This document shows positions 1 to 8,427 of a stretch of DNA of 64,000 nt, in pieces (the stretch's first letter is position 1; every line of letters starts with the position of its first letter). Origin of the DNA: Thermoguttaceae bacterium (lineage in GTDB: Bacteria > Planctomycetota > Planctomycetia > Pirellulales > Thermoguttaceae); the NCBI GenBank assembly GCA_017434455.1, contig JAFRFG010000054.1:186001-250000 (forward strand), given 5' to 3'. Under the pieces are notes generated by a model. It was not told where the DNA came from. It saw nothing but the letters and a program-made list of their open reading frames with translations, and searched no databases. The translations under genes were made by a program, and so were the position numbers.

Positions 1-1007
1 CGCTGTTTATGTTCATGGCCGGTGTGACCATCCCGTTTTCTTTGGCGCGCTACTGCTCCCGAAGCGGCGGGAAATTCTCGCCGCGCCTTATCTTCCGTCT
101 GGCCCGCCGGGTGATTCTCCTTTGGGTTTGCGGGATGATTGTTCAGGGAAATTTGCTCAACCTCAAGATCGAGGGGCTTCGCCTTTACTCCAATACCCTT
201 CAGGCCATCGCCGCCGGCTACCTCATCGCGGCCATCTGCTTCCTTTGCTTCCGCCGCCGCTGGCAGCTGCTCACCGCCTTCTTGCTCTTAGCCGGTTTTT
301 GGGCCGCGATGAAATGGGGCCACGGTCAGGACAGTTACGGTCTTTGCGGCAACGGCTCTTACCAGCCCGATTTGAATTTCGCCGAGTTTATCGAGCGCAA
401 AGTCTTGGGCCGCTGGCGTGACGGTTACGATTGGGCCGCCGGGGCGTTTTCCTCCGGTTACCACTATACCTGGGTTCTCAGTACCCTGACTTTCGGCGTC
501 ACCTCCCTGCTGGGAAGCATCGCCGGGGGAATGATCAAAGACGCGCGCGACCGGGCGTACCAAGATTTCACCAAAGGACCGATGTACATGACCTTCGGCA
601 TTCTGCTGGTCGGCGGTCTTGTTCTGGGCGCCGCCGGCTGGTTCTGGGCCAAGCTTCCGGCCGAGTCGTTCTTCTACTCCCCGATGATCAAGCACCTCTG
701 GACCGGGTCGATGACCCTTTTCGCCGGAGGGCTGTCGTTCCTATTGCTGGCCCTCTTTTACCTGATCTACGATATTTGGGGATTGCCGCTTTGCGCCACC
801 TTCCTGCGGGTGATCGGTATGAACTCGATCTTCTGCTATATGTTCGCGCACATCTATAACCTGGACGAGATCTCCCATAAGTTCCTCTACGGACTGGAGC
901 AGTACATCGGCGGTTACTACCCCGCCCTGAGGACCTTCTGCGGCTTCTGTGTCCTGTGGTTCATTATGTTCTGCATGTACCGGGCCAAAAAGTTCATCCG
1001 GCTGTAA
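1..1007 (+). CDS. Acyltransferase-like multi-pass membrane protein (COG4299/DUF5009-like), 5' truncated
   Basis: The frame is open to the window edge, and the first readable residues (LFMFMAGVTIPFSLARY) look like the middle of the first transmembrane region of COG4299 proteins, so the true start lies outside the window. About 330 residues are visible, with roughly eight hydrophobic segments and an NTLQAIAAGYLIA stretch resembling the NxLQRIA motif of heparan-alpha-glucosaminide acetyltransferase-like proteins. Such proteins are thought to move acyl groups across the cytoplasmic membrane to sugars, but the substrate here is unknown. It ends 14 bp from the convergent ATPase gene. The family assignment comes from motif recall, not a search, and is moderately sure. 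Confidence 0.6.
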   Translation, partial: LFMFMAGVTIPFSLARYCSRSGGKFSPRLIFRLARRVILLWVCGMIVQGNLLNLKIEGLRLYSNTLQAIAAGYLIAAICFLCFRRRWQLLTAFLLLAGFWAAMKWGHGQDSYGLCGNGSYQPDLNFAEFIERKVLGRWRDGYDWAAGAFSSGYHYTWVLSTLTFGVTSLLGSIAGGMIKDARDRAYQDFTKGPMYMTFGILLVGGLVLGAAGWFWAKLPAESFFYSPMIKHLWTGSMTLFAGGLSFLLLALFYLIYDIWGLPLCATFLRVIGMNSIFCYMFAHIYNLDEISHKFLYGLEQYIGGYYPALRTFCGFCVLWFIMFCMYRAKKFIRL

Positions 1008-1021
1008 AAGCCACCGTCCCT

Positions 1022-1786
1022 TTAGACAAAGTGCTTGCCGTGTCCCAGATTCGGGACATAGGTATCCTCAAAGCGATCGTACAGATCGAAGAGAATCGTC
1101 CGGCAGTTCCCCCGGTTTTGGGCGTAGAGGGCTTTCACGTCCTCTTCGCCCACGGTGAAACTCTCGTCGTCGACCAGGTAGTGAACCAAGTGCCGGACCG
1201 TCTCCAGCGACGCGGCGGTCTTGAACAGGATCGGTATCCCGAAGACCGGCAGATGAGTCGTTAGGACCAGCCCCATTTTCTGGTCACGGCAGTACTTTCG
1301 CAGGCGGACTCTTTGGATAAACGACAGCTGCTCAAAGCCGTCCAGGAAAAGAACGTTTGCCTCCTGACGGCCGCGCGGGCCGTCGGAGAAACGGAGGAAT
1401 TGGTCGATCTCGTCCCAAAACTCACCGGTCAGGAAGCTCTGCTGGTCGTGCAGTTCCCAAGAGAAGACCCGGCAGCCGACCGCCTCCAGCGCGGGACGAA
1501 GGGAACACAGGAGAGTCGATTTTCCGCTTCCATGCGGACCGACGATCTGCCCGCGAAATTGGGTCTGTTCCAAACGCTCGGCCAGCAGACGGCAGCCGAC
1601 CCACGTCGAGGCCTCTTGGCGCAGCGAGACAGCCTCGCAGAGATAGTGCCCAAACAGATCGGGAGACTCGGCGCGAAAACGCTCCAGCAAAAGAGTGTCG
1701 AAATGAAAGGGGATCGCCCCCGGCTGGACGTAGCGGACCGAGAACGGGTTGTAGATCGGATCGTAAACTTCTTCGGCCAAACTCAC
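1022..1786 (-). CDS. P-loop ATPase of unknown role
   Basis: A 254-residue soluble protein. Walker A is GPHGSGKST at residues 83-91 and a Walker B-like NVLFLDGFE lies at about 144-152, followed by a sensor-like LVLTTHLPV at about 172-180. There is no signal peptide or membrane segment. The start overlaps the stop of the upstream 156-residue gene by 4 bp (ATGA), which implies translational coupling and a joint function. The fold resembles small AAA/ABC-like ATPases, but I do not recognise the family and assign no substrate. Confidence 0.7.
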   Translation of the reverse strand: MSLAEEVYDPIYNPFSVRYVQPGAIPFHFDTLLLERFRAESPDLFGHYLCEAVSLRQEASTWVGCRLLAERLEQTQFRGQIVGPHGSGKSTLLCSLRPALEAVGCRVFSWELHDQQSFLTGEFWDEIDQFLRFSDGPRGRQEANVLFLDGFEQLSFIQRVRLRKYCRDQKMGLVLTTHLPVFGIPILFKTAASLETVRHLVHYLVDDESFTVGEEDVKALYAQNRGNCRTILFDLYDRFEDTYVPNLGHGKHFV

Positions 1787-2253
1787 TGCAGCACCTCCGT
1801 CATAGGGCCGTTCTGGCGCCGATCGTCGGTCTCTTCGGTGGAATGAAGCGCGCGGAGCATTCGAATCGAGGAGATATTCCCCAAACGAAACGGATGTTCC
1901 ACCACCTCTTGACGGCCGTCGGCGAAAAACAGCCGAATCCGGACCACCCAGTAAATTTTTACCAGTTCCCCTTCGTAACTTAGGGGAGAATTGGGGAGCG
2001 TCACGCTAAAGCGCCCCGGTGTCCGCGGATCGATCCAGTCGCCGGCCTTCAGCGACCGGCGCCAAAAGGCGTGAACACCAAAATCTTCGTTCCCCTTTCC
2101 CTCGGTGTGCCACAGCACCGAGACCTCGACGGCCTCGATCGCCTCATCGGCGAAATCCGCCAGCGAGTAGCTCCCGGCAAGAGTCTCGCCCGGAAAGTAA
2201 AGCCGAGTTCCGTGTCCCTCAAAACGAAGCGGTATTTGCGTCGACGACCCCAT
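1783..2253 (-). CDS. Hypothetical protein coupled to the P-loop ATPase
   Basis: A 156-residue protein rich in beta-strand-type sequence (alternating hydrophobic and polar residues, many aromatics), with no signal peptide. It suggests a small beta-sandwich, but no family motif was recognised. It is the first gene of a two-gene unit and its stop overlaps the ATPase start. No strong ribosome-binding site is seen before the ATG. The regulatory region must lie in the gap shared with the divergent EF-G-like gene. Real coding is supported by the 4-bp overlap and uniform codon use; function is unknown. Confidence 0.6.
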   Translation of the reverse strand: MGSSTQIPLRFEGHGTRLYFPGETLAGSYSLADFADEAIEAVEVSVLWHTEGKGNEDFGVHAFWRRSLKAGDWIDPRTPGRFSVTLPNSPLSYEGELVKIYWVVRIRLFFADGRQEVVEHPFRLGNISSIRMLRALHSTEETDDRRQNGPMTEVLQ

Positions 2254-2536
2254 ACGACGATCTGTGCCTCACTCAAAGCCAGTACACCACACTACTGCCA
2301 GTATAGAATAAATACCTCAGGCGGAAGCGAAAACATTCTACGGTTTTACAATACATATTTATTTTTTCAAGCGTCCGCTCCCTTCTTTCGCGAAAAACCA
2401 TCATAGTTTTCCACTCATTTCCGCGATACGCCCCTTCCGAAGCGAATCGCGCCGCCCTAATGTTTTAGTACGGCGGACTTCCCCTTTTTGCCCGGAAAAA
2501 ACTTGATAAACCTTCCCAGCCCCCTCTCCCCGGCCC

Positions 2537-2565
2537 TTGATAAGGGGCCGTTTCTGGGGTATATA
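2537..2565 (+). promoter_or_regulatory. Sigma70-type promoter of the EF-G-like gene
   Basis: TTGATA at 2537-2542 and TATATA at 2560-2565 are separated by exactly 17 bp. This places the transcript start near 2572 and gives a leader of about 80 nt. Confidence 0.6.
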
Positions 2566-2575
2566 TAAGGGCTTA

Positions 2576-2594
2576 GAATACCCTGCGGGTATTC
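2576..2594 (+). promoter_or_regulatory. 5' leader hairpin
   Basis: Perfect 8-bp stem GAATACCC / GGGTATTC with a 3-nt TGC loop, within a few nucleotides of the predicted transcript start. It has no following T-run, so it is not a terminator. A role in mRNA stability is an inference. Confidence 0.5.
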
Positions 2595-2650
2595 CCGTGT
2601 AAGTACATATCAGTTACCCCCCCTACCACACAGAAAGCGGAAAGAGAACT

Positions 2651-4750
2651 ATGGCGAAGTACAGTGCCGAGAACATCCGAAACATTGCCTTTTGCGGACA
2701 CGGCGGTTCGGGAAAGACGACGCTGGCCGACACCTTGCTCAACGTGACGGGTATGGTCAAGCGCCCGGCCAGCGTGGACGATGGTACCAGCATCTGCGAC
2801 TTCGACGAGGAAGAGAAGAACCACAAATATTCGGTCGAGTCGAGTGTGATCCACTTTGACCACGCCGGAAAGCACTTCAACGTGATCGACTGCCCGGGCT
2901 ATCCCGATTTCATCGGTTCGACGATCGGCGCTTTCGGCGCCGTCGACACCGCCGCGATCGTGATCAACGCCGCCGCCGGCATCGAAGTCAATACCCGCCG
3001 GGTCTTCGCCGAGGCGAAGACCGCGGGGATCGGCAAGATCATCATCCTCAACAAGATGGACGCCGACAATATCGAGTTCGAGGAACTTCTCGAGAACATC
3101 AAAGACGTCTTCGGTCAAGAGGTCGCCCTGTTCAATATCCCGGTCGGTCACGGCCATGACTTCAAGGGGGTCGTCAGCACGATCAATCCTCCGGCCGAAA
3201 CCGCCGGCGCCCTGCTCGATCCGGCCGAGATCCACGAGTCGCTCATCGAGACGATCGTCACCGTCGACGACGCCGTGATGGAAAGGTACCTCGAAGGCGA
3301 GATGCCGACCGAGGCCGAACTGGCCGCTCTTATCGCCAAGGGAACCCTCGAAGGTTCTTTGATTCCGGTCTTCTGCGTCTCCGCCAAAACCAAGGTTGGT
3401 CTCCCTGAGCTCATGGACGCCCTGGCCTCCTACGCCCTGCCGGCCGACATGATCGTTCGCCACGCGACCAACGCCGCCGGTGAGCAGATCGACGTGGTCG
3501 CCGACCCCAACGCCGCCCCGGTGGCTCAGGTCTTCAAGACCCGGATCGACCCCTTCGTTCAGAAGATCAACTACATGCGCGTCTTCTCCGGCACCTTGAA
3601 GAGCGGTATGCAGATCGCCGCTTCCTCGGCCCGCCGCGGTCTGAAGATCGCCCAGCTGTTCGAGATCCAGGCCAGCGACCTCTCCCCGATCGATGAGGCC
3701 GGCCCCGGTTACCTGGTCGCCGTCACCAAGAGCGAGGATCTCCACACCGCCGTCACCCTCGGTGACTGCACGATGCCCGAATTCCACTATCCGACCCCGA
3801 TGGTCGGCCTGGCGGCCTCCCCGAAGTCGCGCGGCGACGAGGCGAAGGTCTCCGGCGCGCTGACCAAGCTGGCCGAGGAAGATTCCACCTTCCTGGTCGA
3901 GCGCAACGACCAGACCAAGCAGCTGGTCATCACCGGCGTCAGCGAGCTGCATCTGTCGATTCTGCGTGAACGCCTCAAGCGCCGCGACAAGGTTGAACTC
4001 GACACCAAAGAGCCGAAGATCCCCTACCGCGAGACGATTCTGGCCAAGGCCGAGGGTATGCACCGTCACAAGAAGCAGTCCGGCGGCGCCGGTCAGTTCG
4101 GGGAAGTTCATATCCGTATGTATCCGTTCCCGGGCGGCACCGATCCGAAGGAATTCGCCGAAGACAAGAACCGCTTCCCCTCCATGCGCGAGTATAAACA
4201 TTCCCCCGAGAACAACTTCCTCTGGATCGACTCGATCGTCGGCGGCACCATTCCGAACAACTTCCTCCCGGCTATCGAGAAGGGGTTCCGCGAACGTATG
4301 GAGAAAGGTGTCATCGCCGGTTACCACATCCAGGATATCTGCGTCGAGGTCCACTTCGGAAAGCATCACCCGGTCGACAGTAACGAGCAGGCGTTCCGCA
4401 CCGCCGGAAGCATGGCCTTCAAGAAGGTCTTCCTCGAGGCGAAGCCGGCCCTGCTGGAGCCGATCGTCATCCTCGAGGTGACCGTCCCGACCAACCACGT
4501 CGGCGACGTCAACTCCGACCTGGCCGGCCGCCGCGGCCGTCCGCTCGGGATGGAGTCCGCCGGCGGCGGGATGCAGACCATCAAGGCCGAGGTCCCGCTG
4601 GCCGAGGTGATGACCTACAGCCGCAACCTGGCCAGTATGACCGGCGGTCAGGGGAGCTACACGATCACCTTCGATCGTTACGACGTGGTCCCCGGCAACG
4701 TCCAGCAGCAGATCATCGCGGCGGCCGATATGGAGGAAGAGGAAGAGTAA
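2651..4750 (+). CDS. fusA: Elongation factor G-like GTPase (EF-G2 type)
   Basis: A 699-residue translational GTPase with full EF-G architecture: G domain with P-loop GHGGSGKT (16-23), G3 DCPGY (80-84), G4 NKMD, then domains II to V, ending in the RRGRPLGME...TGGQGSYTITF region of domains IV/V. Canonical EF-G carries RGITI in switch I and DTPGH in G3. Here switch I reads roughly HKYSV and the G3 histidine is Tyr84, features I associate with EF-G2/EF-G-like paralogues. A second canonical fusA probably exists elsewhere in the genome. GGAAAGAG precedes the ATG as a ribosome-binding site. It is monocistronic, with its own promoter and a strong terminator. The function is probably translocation- or recycling-related, but it may not be the housekeeping EF-G. 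Confidence 0.88.
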   Translation: MAKYSAENIRNIAFCGHGGSGKTTLADTLLNVTGMVKRPASVDDGTSICDFDEEEKNHKYSVESSVIHFDHAGKHFNVIDCPGYPDFIGSTIGAFGAVDTAAIVINAAAGIEVNTRRVFAEAKTAGIGKIIILNKMDADNIEFEELLENIKDVFGQEVALFNIPVGHGHDFKGVVSTINPPAETAGALLDPAEIHESLIETIVTVDDAVMERYLEGEMPTEAELAALIAKGTLEGSLIPVFCVSAKTKVGLPELMDALASYALPADMIVRHATNAAGEQIDVVADPNAAPVAQVFKTRIDPFVQKINYMRVFSGTLKSGMQIAASSARRGLKIAQLFEIQASDLSPIDEAGPGYLVAVTKSEDLHTAVTLGDCTMPEFHYPTPMVGLAASPKSRGDEAKVSGALTKLAEEDSTFLVERNDQTKQLVITGVSELHLSILRERLKRRDKVELDTKEPKIPYRETILAKAEGMHRHKKQSGGAGQFGEVHIRMYPFPGGTDPKEFAEDKNRFPSMREYKHSPENNFLWIDSIVGGTIPNNFLPAIEKGFRERMEKGVIAGYHIQDICVEVHFGKHHPVDSNEQAFRTAGSMAFKKVFLEAKPALLEPIVILEVTVPTNHVGDVNSDLAGRRGRPLGMESAGGGMQTIKAEVPLAEVMTYSRNLASMTGGQGSYTITFDRYDVVPGNVQQQIIAAADMEEEEE

Positions 4751-4782
4751 ATCCCCTTCCCGCCGGTATTTTGAGCGGCATC

Positions 4783-4820
4783 ACAAAGCCCCGTACGGCC
4801 GTGCGGGGCTTTGTTCTTTT
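4783..4820 (+). terminator. Rho-independent terminator after the EF-G-like gene
   Basis: Perfect 11-bp stem ACAAAGCCCCG / CGGGGCTTTGT with a 9-nt loop, followed by a T-rich tract. Confidence 0.85.
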
Positions 4821-4842
4821 TCGATAGAAAATCAAAACAGCT

Positions 4843-5313
4843 TTGGAACCGACCCGGCAAACAACCGTTTACACCATCGGCTACGAAGGGGCAACGACGC
4901 AGAAGCTCTTTAGAAAGCTCCACGCCTGCGGGATCGAGCAGCTTCTCGATATTCGGGCGGTCCCCTTTTCACGCAAAAGCGGTTTTTCCGGCGATGAGCT
5001 GCGGACATTGCTGACCGCCGAGGGAATCCGTTACATCTCCATGCCCCGGCTGGGGATCCCCCAACAGTACCGCCATCGGGAGATCTCCTCCGAATCGCTG
5101 CTGGTCTTTTACGAAGAAGTCCTGCTGAGGAAAGTCCCCGACCAGATCGAACGCGCCGCGCGGCTTTGCCGCGCCAGGCCGACGGTCCTTCTTTGTTTTG
5201 AGGCCGACGCTCACTTTTGCCACCGCGGCCGTCTGGCCCATCGGATGGAGCGCCTTTACAACTTTCAAGTCGTCCACCTGAGGGTCGATTTCGATCTTCT
5301 CCCCGGATTTTGA
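4843..5313 (+). CDS. DUF488 family protein
   Basis: A 156-residue cytoplasmic protein beginning at TTG. It shows the DUF488 hallmarks: an N-terminal YTIGYEG, then LLDIRAVPFSRKSGFS, and a late cysteine-containing LLCFEADAHFCHRGRLA. The biochemical role of DUF488 is not established; the conserved Arg and Cys residues suggest nucleic-acid or small-molecule chemistry. The TTG lies just after the EF-G terminator and no good ribosome-binding site is visible, so the start is not certain. It is followed by the promoter of the metallophosphoesterase gene. Confidence 0.75.
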   Translation: MEPTRQTTVYTIGYEGATTQKLFRKLHACGIEQLLDIRAVPFSRKSGFSGDELRTLLTAEGIRYISMPRLGIPQQYRHREISSESLLVFYEEVLLRKVPDQIERAARLCRARPTVLLCFEADAHFCHRGRLAHRMERLYNFQVVHLRVDFDLLPGF

Positions 5314-5333
5314 TCTTATCGGTTCTTTCGCGT

Positions 5334-5363
5334 TTGATTTTTCCTTCGCGTTGTGGGATACTA
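5334..5363 (+). promoter_or_regulatory. Sigma70-type promoter of the metallophosphoesterase gene
   Basis: TTGATT at 5334-5339 and GATACT at 5358-5363 with an 18-bp spacer, 38 bp before the ATG. AAGGAG follows at about 5389. Confidence 0.5.
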
Positions 5364-5400
5364 GAGGGAAACATTTCCCCCTAACAGCAAGGAGCCCACA

Positions 5401-6552
5401 ATGACAGACCAAAGACACTCCCGTTCTATTCCGGCACTGCTCATCCTTTTGGCGGTATTTTCTTTCTTCACGTTCGTTGCCGCCGGCACGATGACCGCCG
5501 ACGACGGCGCGCCGGCTCTGCTCGACGCCGACGACTGGACGATGATCGTGATCCCCGACCCGCAGGCCTACTCGCGCTACACACGCAATCAGGGGATCTT
5601 CGAGCTGATGACCGGCTGGATCGCCGAGGCGAAAGACCCCCTGCGCGTCGGCGCGGTGGTTTGCGTTGGCGACCTGGTCGAGTCGAACGGCGTGCTGGCC
5701 GACGGTGGAAAGTTTGGCAACCAAACCTGCGTCCAGATGTGGAAGTCGGTCTCCCACGCTTTTGAGAAGCTCGACGGGGTCTATCCCTATGTTCTGACTT
5801 TGGGAAACCACGATTACGGTCCGGAATTCATGCCGGACGGGAATCACTACGGGATCCACTCCTCGATCACCCGTGAGACAAAATTCAACGACTACTTCAC
5901 TCCCGAACGCAACAGCGCCTGGGAGGGAAGCTTGGTGGAAATGGCGCCCAACGCCTTCGGCAAAAAGACGCTGGAGAACGCCGCCTACGAACTGACCGTC
6001 CCCGGCGGCGGAAAGATCCTTGTCGTCGCGCTGGAGTTCGTCCCGCGGGACGCGACGCTGCAGTGGGCTAAAGAGCTCTTCGCCCGGCCGCAGTACGCCG
6101 ACACCTTCGGCGTGATCGTTACCCACTCGTATATGTTCCCCCTTTCCGGCGGGCTGGGACGTATCGGCAAAGAGGGATACCCCATCTGCGACGGCGACGC
6201 CAACAGCGGTCAGCAGATCTGGGAGAAGCTCGTGAAGCCCTCCTCCAACATCAGGTTGGTCCTGTGCGGTCACGTCTCGAAGGCGGACGACTTTGAGGGA
6301 TGCTGCGGCTGCGTCGCCGATTTCAACGACGCGGGCAAAAAGGTGACGCAGCTGGTCTTCGACACCCAGGCGATGGGGGGCGGCTGGGAAGGAGACGGCG
6401 GCGACGGCTGGCTCCAGCTGCTGGAATTCACTCCCGATATGAAGAAGATGCGCGTGCGGACCTTCTCGCCGCTGTTTTGGATTTCGCCGACCACCCGTCA
6501 GCACGCCTGGAGCCACCTGGACTGCTGTGAGTTCCAGACCGACCTGGACTAA
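5401..6552 (+). CDS. Secreted calcineurin-like metallophosphoesterase
   Basis: A 383-residue protein with an N-terminal signal sequence (hydrophobic core at about residues 11-28). The two-metal phosphoesterase motifs appear in order: PDPQ (52-55), GDLVE (90-94), GNHD (135-138), a later VTHSYM and CGHVSK. The ATG is preceded by AAGGAG at good spacing. It probably hydrolyses phosphomono- or diesters in the periplasm. Directly downstream lie two homologous secreted phosphodiesterase-like genes, suggesting joint phosphate scavenging or nucleotide breakdown. A decayed copy of this gene's 3' end is found between those two genes (8297-8376). Substrate unknown. Confidence 0.85.
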   Translation: MTDQRHSRSIPALLILLAVFSFFTFVAAGTMTADDGAPALLDADDWTMIVIPDPQAYSRYTRNQGIFELMTGWIAEAKDPLRVGAVVCVGDLVESNGVLADGGKFGNQTCVQMWKSVSHAFEKLDGVYPYVLTLGNHDYGPEFMPDGNHYGIHSSITRETKFNDYFTPERNSAWEGSLVEMAPNAFGKKTLENAAYELTVPGGGKILVVALEFVPRDATLQWAKELFARPQYADTFGVIVTHSYMFPLSGGLGRIGKEGYPICDGDANSGQQIWEKLVKPSSNIRLVLCGHVSKADDFEGCCGCVADFNDAGKKVTQLVFDTQAMGGGWEGDGGDGWLQLLEFTPDMKKMRVRTFSPLFWISPTTRQHAWSHLDCCEFQTDLD

Positions 6553-6634
6553 CCAGACAGGTTCCCAACCGACGTGAATAAGTCACCTGCCGATCACAGA
6601 TACCATCAACCATTTAATATAGAAAGAAGGATCG

Positions 6635-8224
6635 ATGAAACGTTTCCTGTTTGCCGCGCTTTTCCTCGCCGCCCTGGCCGCGACCGCTTGGGGGGGAGAG
6701 AAAAAGTCGCTTTTGATCATGTTCGACGGTCTTCGCGCCGACGCGCTCTACAGCACCCCGACACCGAATATCGACTCGATTATCGACGGCAGCTGGGCCC
6801 CCGGTTACCATACTTCCTGGACCTATCAGGCGCACACCAATTTGGATGCCGACCCCTCCAGCGCCACCAACCACGTCGCGATCATCACCGGGGTCACCGC
6901 CGAGAAGAACCACTGCTTCAACAACGGCCAGATTAAAGACGCCCTTTGGAAAGAATACCCGTCGTATCTGTCCCGCCTTCGCGCGGCCGACCCGTCGCTG
7001 GTCACCGTCTGGCTCTACAACTGGAGTGAAAACGCCGACGTCCAGACCGACGCCACCTTCTTCGGCGATCCCCGAGGCGGCTACGCCGGCGATATGCAGA
7101 ATATCGACCGAACGATCGCCTTCCTGAACGACACCTTCGACGAGCCTACCGACTACCACGGCCAGAGTTGGACCAAGGGGACCGACCCGGACGCGATCGG
7201 CCTTTACCTCGACTCGCTCGATATGTACGGTCACCGCGATTGTTTTTCGGCGTTCGATCCGGAATATTGCCGCCGGATGGAGATGTACGACGCGCGCGTC
7301 GGCGACTTGCTCGCCGCGATCAAGGCCCGCCCGACCTTCGACAGGGAAGACTGGATGGTCGTCATTGTCGCGGACCACGGCGGATACCACGGCTACCATG
7401 GGGTCCCGCTTTGCGAGAACTGCTACACCATTCCGCTGATCGTCACCTCGAAGCATACCGCCGCCGGCCGCATGCTCGGTCAGCCGCAAAACTGCGACTG
7501 CGCCGCCTACCTGCTCGACCATCATCTCGGCGCGATCCCCGCGGAACTCGACGGCAAGATCGAAAAAGTCACGACCGACCCGGCGCCGGATCCGGTTCGC
7601 GGGAAAGTCCTTGAGATGAGTTTCGACCGCGCCGACGACCCGGACGCCGAGAACGATCCGGCCGCCGCCACCGAGCGTTATTCCCCCGGTGTTCAGGGGG
7701 ACGCCAGGTACTTCCCCGGCTCGGTCTGCCTGGGGGACCTTCCCGAACTGGCGACCGACCAGGGGCTGACCTTCACCTTCTGGTTCCGGACCAACAGTGA
7801 CCAGCTCCACGATCCTCCGATCCTCAGCAATAAAGACTGGATCAGCGGAACGAACCCCGGGATCGCCCTGGTGACGCACCAAGGATACCTCTCGCTGAAC
7901 ATCGCCGACGGACAGGGCCACCGCGACGACATCGGCCCGATGGACTACTATGGGCCGGGCTGGTGGTTCGCCGCCATCACCATCCTGCCGGGTCAAAACG
8001 CCGTTCTGTACCTCGGCAACCAGGAAGGACGCCTGGCGTTCGTCTCCGACAATATCGCCGAGATGGAATCGCTTGCCACAAACCTCCCCTGGTACGTCTG
8101 CCAGGATGGTACCGGGAACTACGACCACAAGGTCAAGGGGTTCTATATCGATCAGCTCAACGGCTGGAACCGCGCGCTGTCGACCGATGAGGTCAAAGCC
8201 GTGTTCTTGAAACAGAAGAAGTAG
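6635..8224 (+). CDS. Secreted type I phosphodiesterase/alkaline-phosphatase-superfamily protein with C-terminal LamG-like domain (copy 1)
   Basis: A 529-residue exported protein with a signal peptide ending near AWG-GE (about residue 20). The N-terminal 330 residues fit the nucleotide pyrophosphatase/phosphodiesterase fold: metal-ligand Asp31 in LLIMFDGLRAD, a probable nucleophile Thr78 in SSATNH, and VADHGG with Asp247-His248. Residues from about 345 to the end resemble a concanavalin/LamG lectin domain (LTFTFWFRT, ISLNIADG-like strands, NGWNRALSTDEV). The lectin part probably tethers the enzyme to glycans. It is near-identical to the next gene. Family call firm, substrate unknown. Confidence 0.82.
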   Translation: MKRFLFAALFLAALAATAWGGEKKSLLIMFDGLRADALYSTPTPNIDSIIDGSWAPGYHTSWTYQAHTNLDADPSSATNHVAIITGVTAEKNHCFNNGQIKDALWKEYPSYLSRLRAADPSLVTVWLYNWSENADVQTDATFFGDPRGGYAGDMQNIDRTIAFLNDTFDEPTDYHGQSWTKGTDPDAIGLYLDSLDMYGHRDCFSAFDPEYCRRMEMYDARVGDLLAAIKARPTFDREDWMVVIVADHGGYHGYHGVPLCENCYTIPLIVTSKHTAAGRMLGQPQNCDCAAYLLDHHLGAIPAELDGKIEKVTTDPAPDPVRGKVLEMSFDRADDPDAENDPAAATERYSPGVQGDARYFPGSVCLGDLPELATDQGLTFTFWFRTNSDQLHDPPILSNKDWISGTNPGIALVTHQGYLSLNIADGQGHRDDIGPMDYYGPGWWFAAITILPGQNAVLYLGNQEGRLAFVSDNIAEMESLATNLPWYVCQDGTGNYDHKVKGFYIDQLNGWNRALSTDEVKAVFLKQKK

Positions 8225-8245
8225 TTCTTCCCCGCCTCGCGGGCG

Positions 8246-8277
8246 GCAAATCGGGGGGCGGCTGCCCCCCGATTTGC
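8246..8277 (+). terminator. Hairpin after phosphodiesterase copy 1
   Basis: Perfect 14-bp stem GCAAATCGGGGGGC / GCCCCCCGATTTGC with loop GGCT, starting 22 bp after the stop. It lacks a T-run, so termination may be partial or the hairpin may act in mRNA processing. Confidence 0.55.
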
Positions 8278-8296
8278 TGTCGGCACGGCCTGACGG

Positions 8297-8376
8297 TTTA
8301 CTCCCGACAGGAAGAAAACGCGCACGCGGACCTTCCGGCCGCTAGTTTTCGCCGTCCCCCGGCGGATACCGGGCAA
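8297..8376 (+). pseudogene. Relic of the metallophosphoesterase C-terminus
   Basis: Conceptual translation from 8297 reads FTPDRKKTRTRTFRPLVFAV. It matches FTPDMKKMRVRTFSPLFWIS near the C-terminus of the metallophosphoesterase (about 6425-6485), and the DNA is alignable over this stretch. Only the last part of the gene is present, without its start. It marks the left edge of the tandem duplication that created the second phosphodiesterase gene: the copied unit began inside the upstream gene. Confidence 0.75.
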
Positions 8377-8427
8377 GCCGCCCGCCCATTACAGTACTAT
8401 CAGTCATCTAACCGGAAAGAAAGTTCG

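Larger units (their letters stand above)
2254..2650. other. Divergent intergenic region before the EF-G-like gene
   Basis: About 400 bp separating the hypothetical pair from the EF-G-like gene. Its left half is AT-rich with a short direct repeat (GCCAGTA near 2277 and 2296). Its right half holds the promoter and leader hairpin listed separately. No convincing gene is seen. Confidence 0.6.

Noticed and set aside
2573..4498. 641-codon minus-strand reading frame antisense to the EF-G-like gene
   Set aside because: It mirrors strong third-position GC bias of the real gene. Its translation is Asp/Gly/Val/Leu/Arg-rich with no motif, and the plus-strand frame is a full EF-G.
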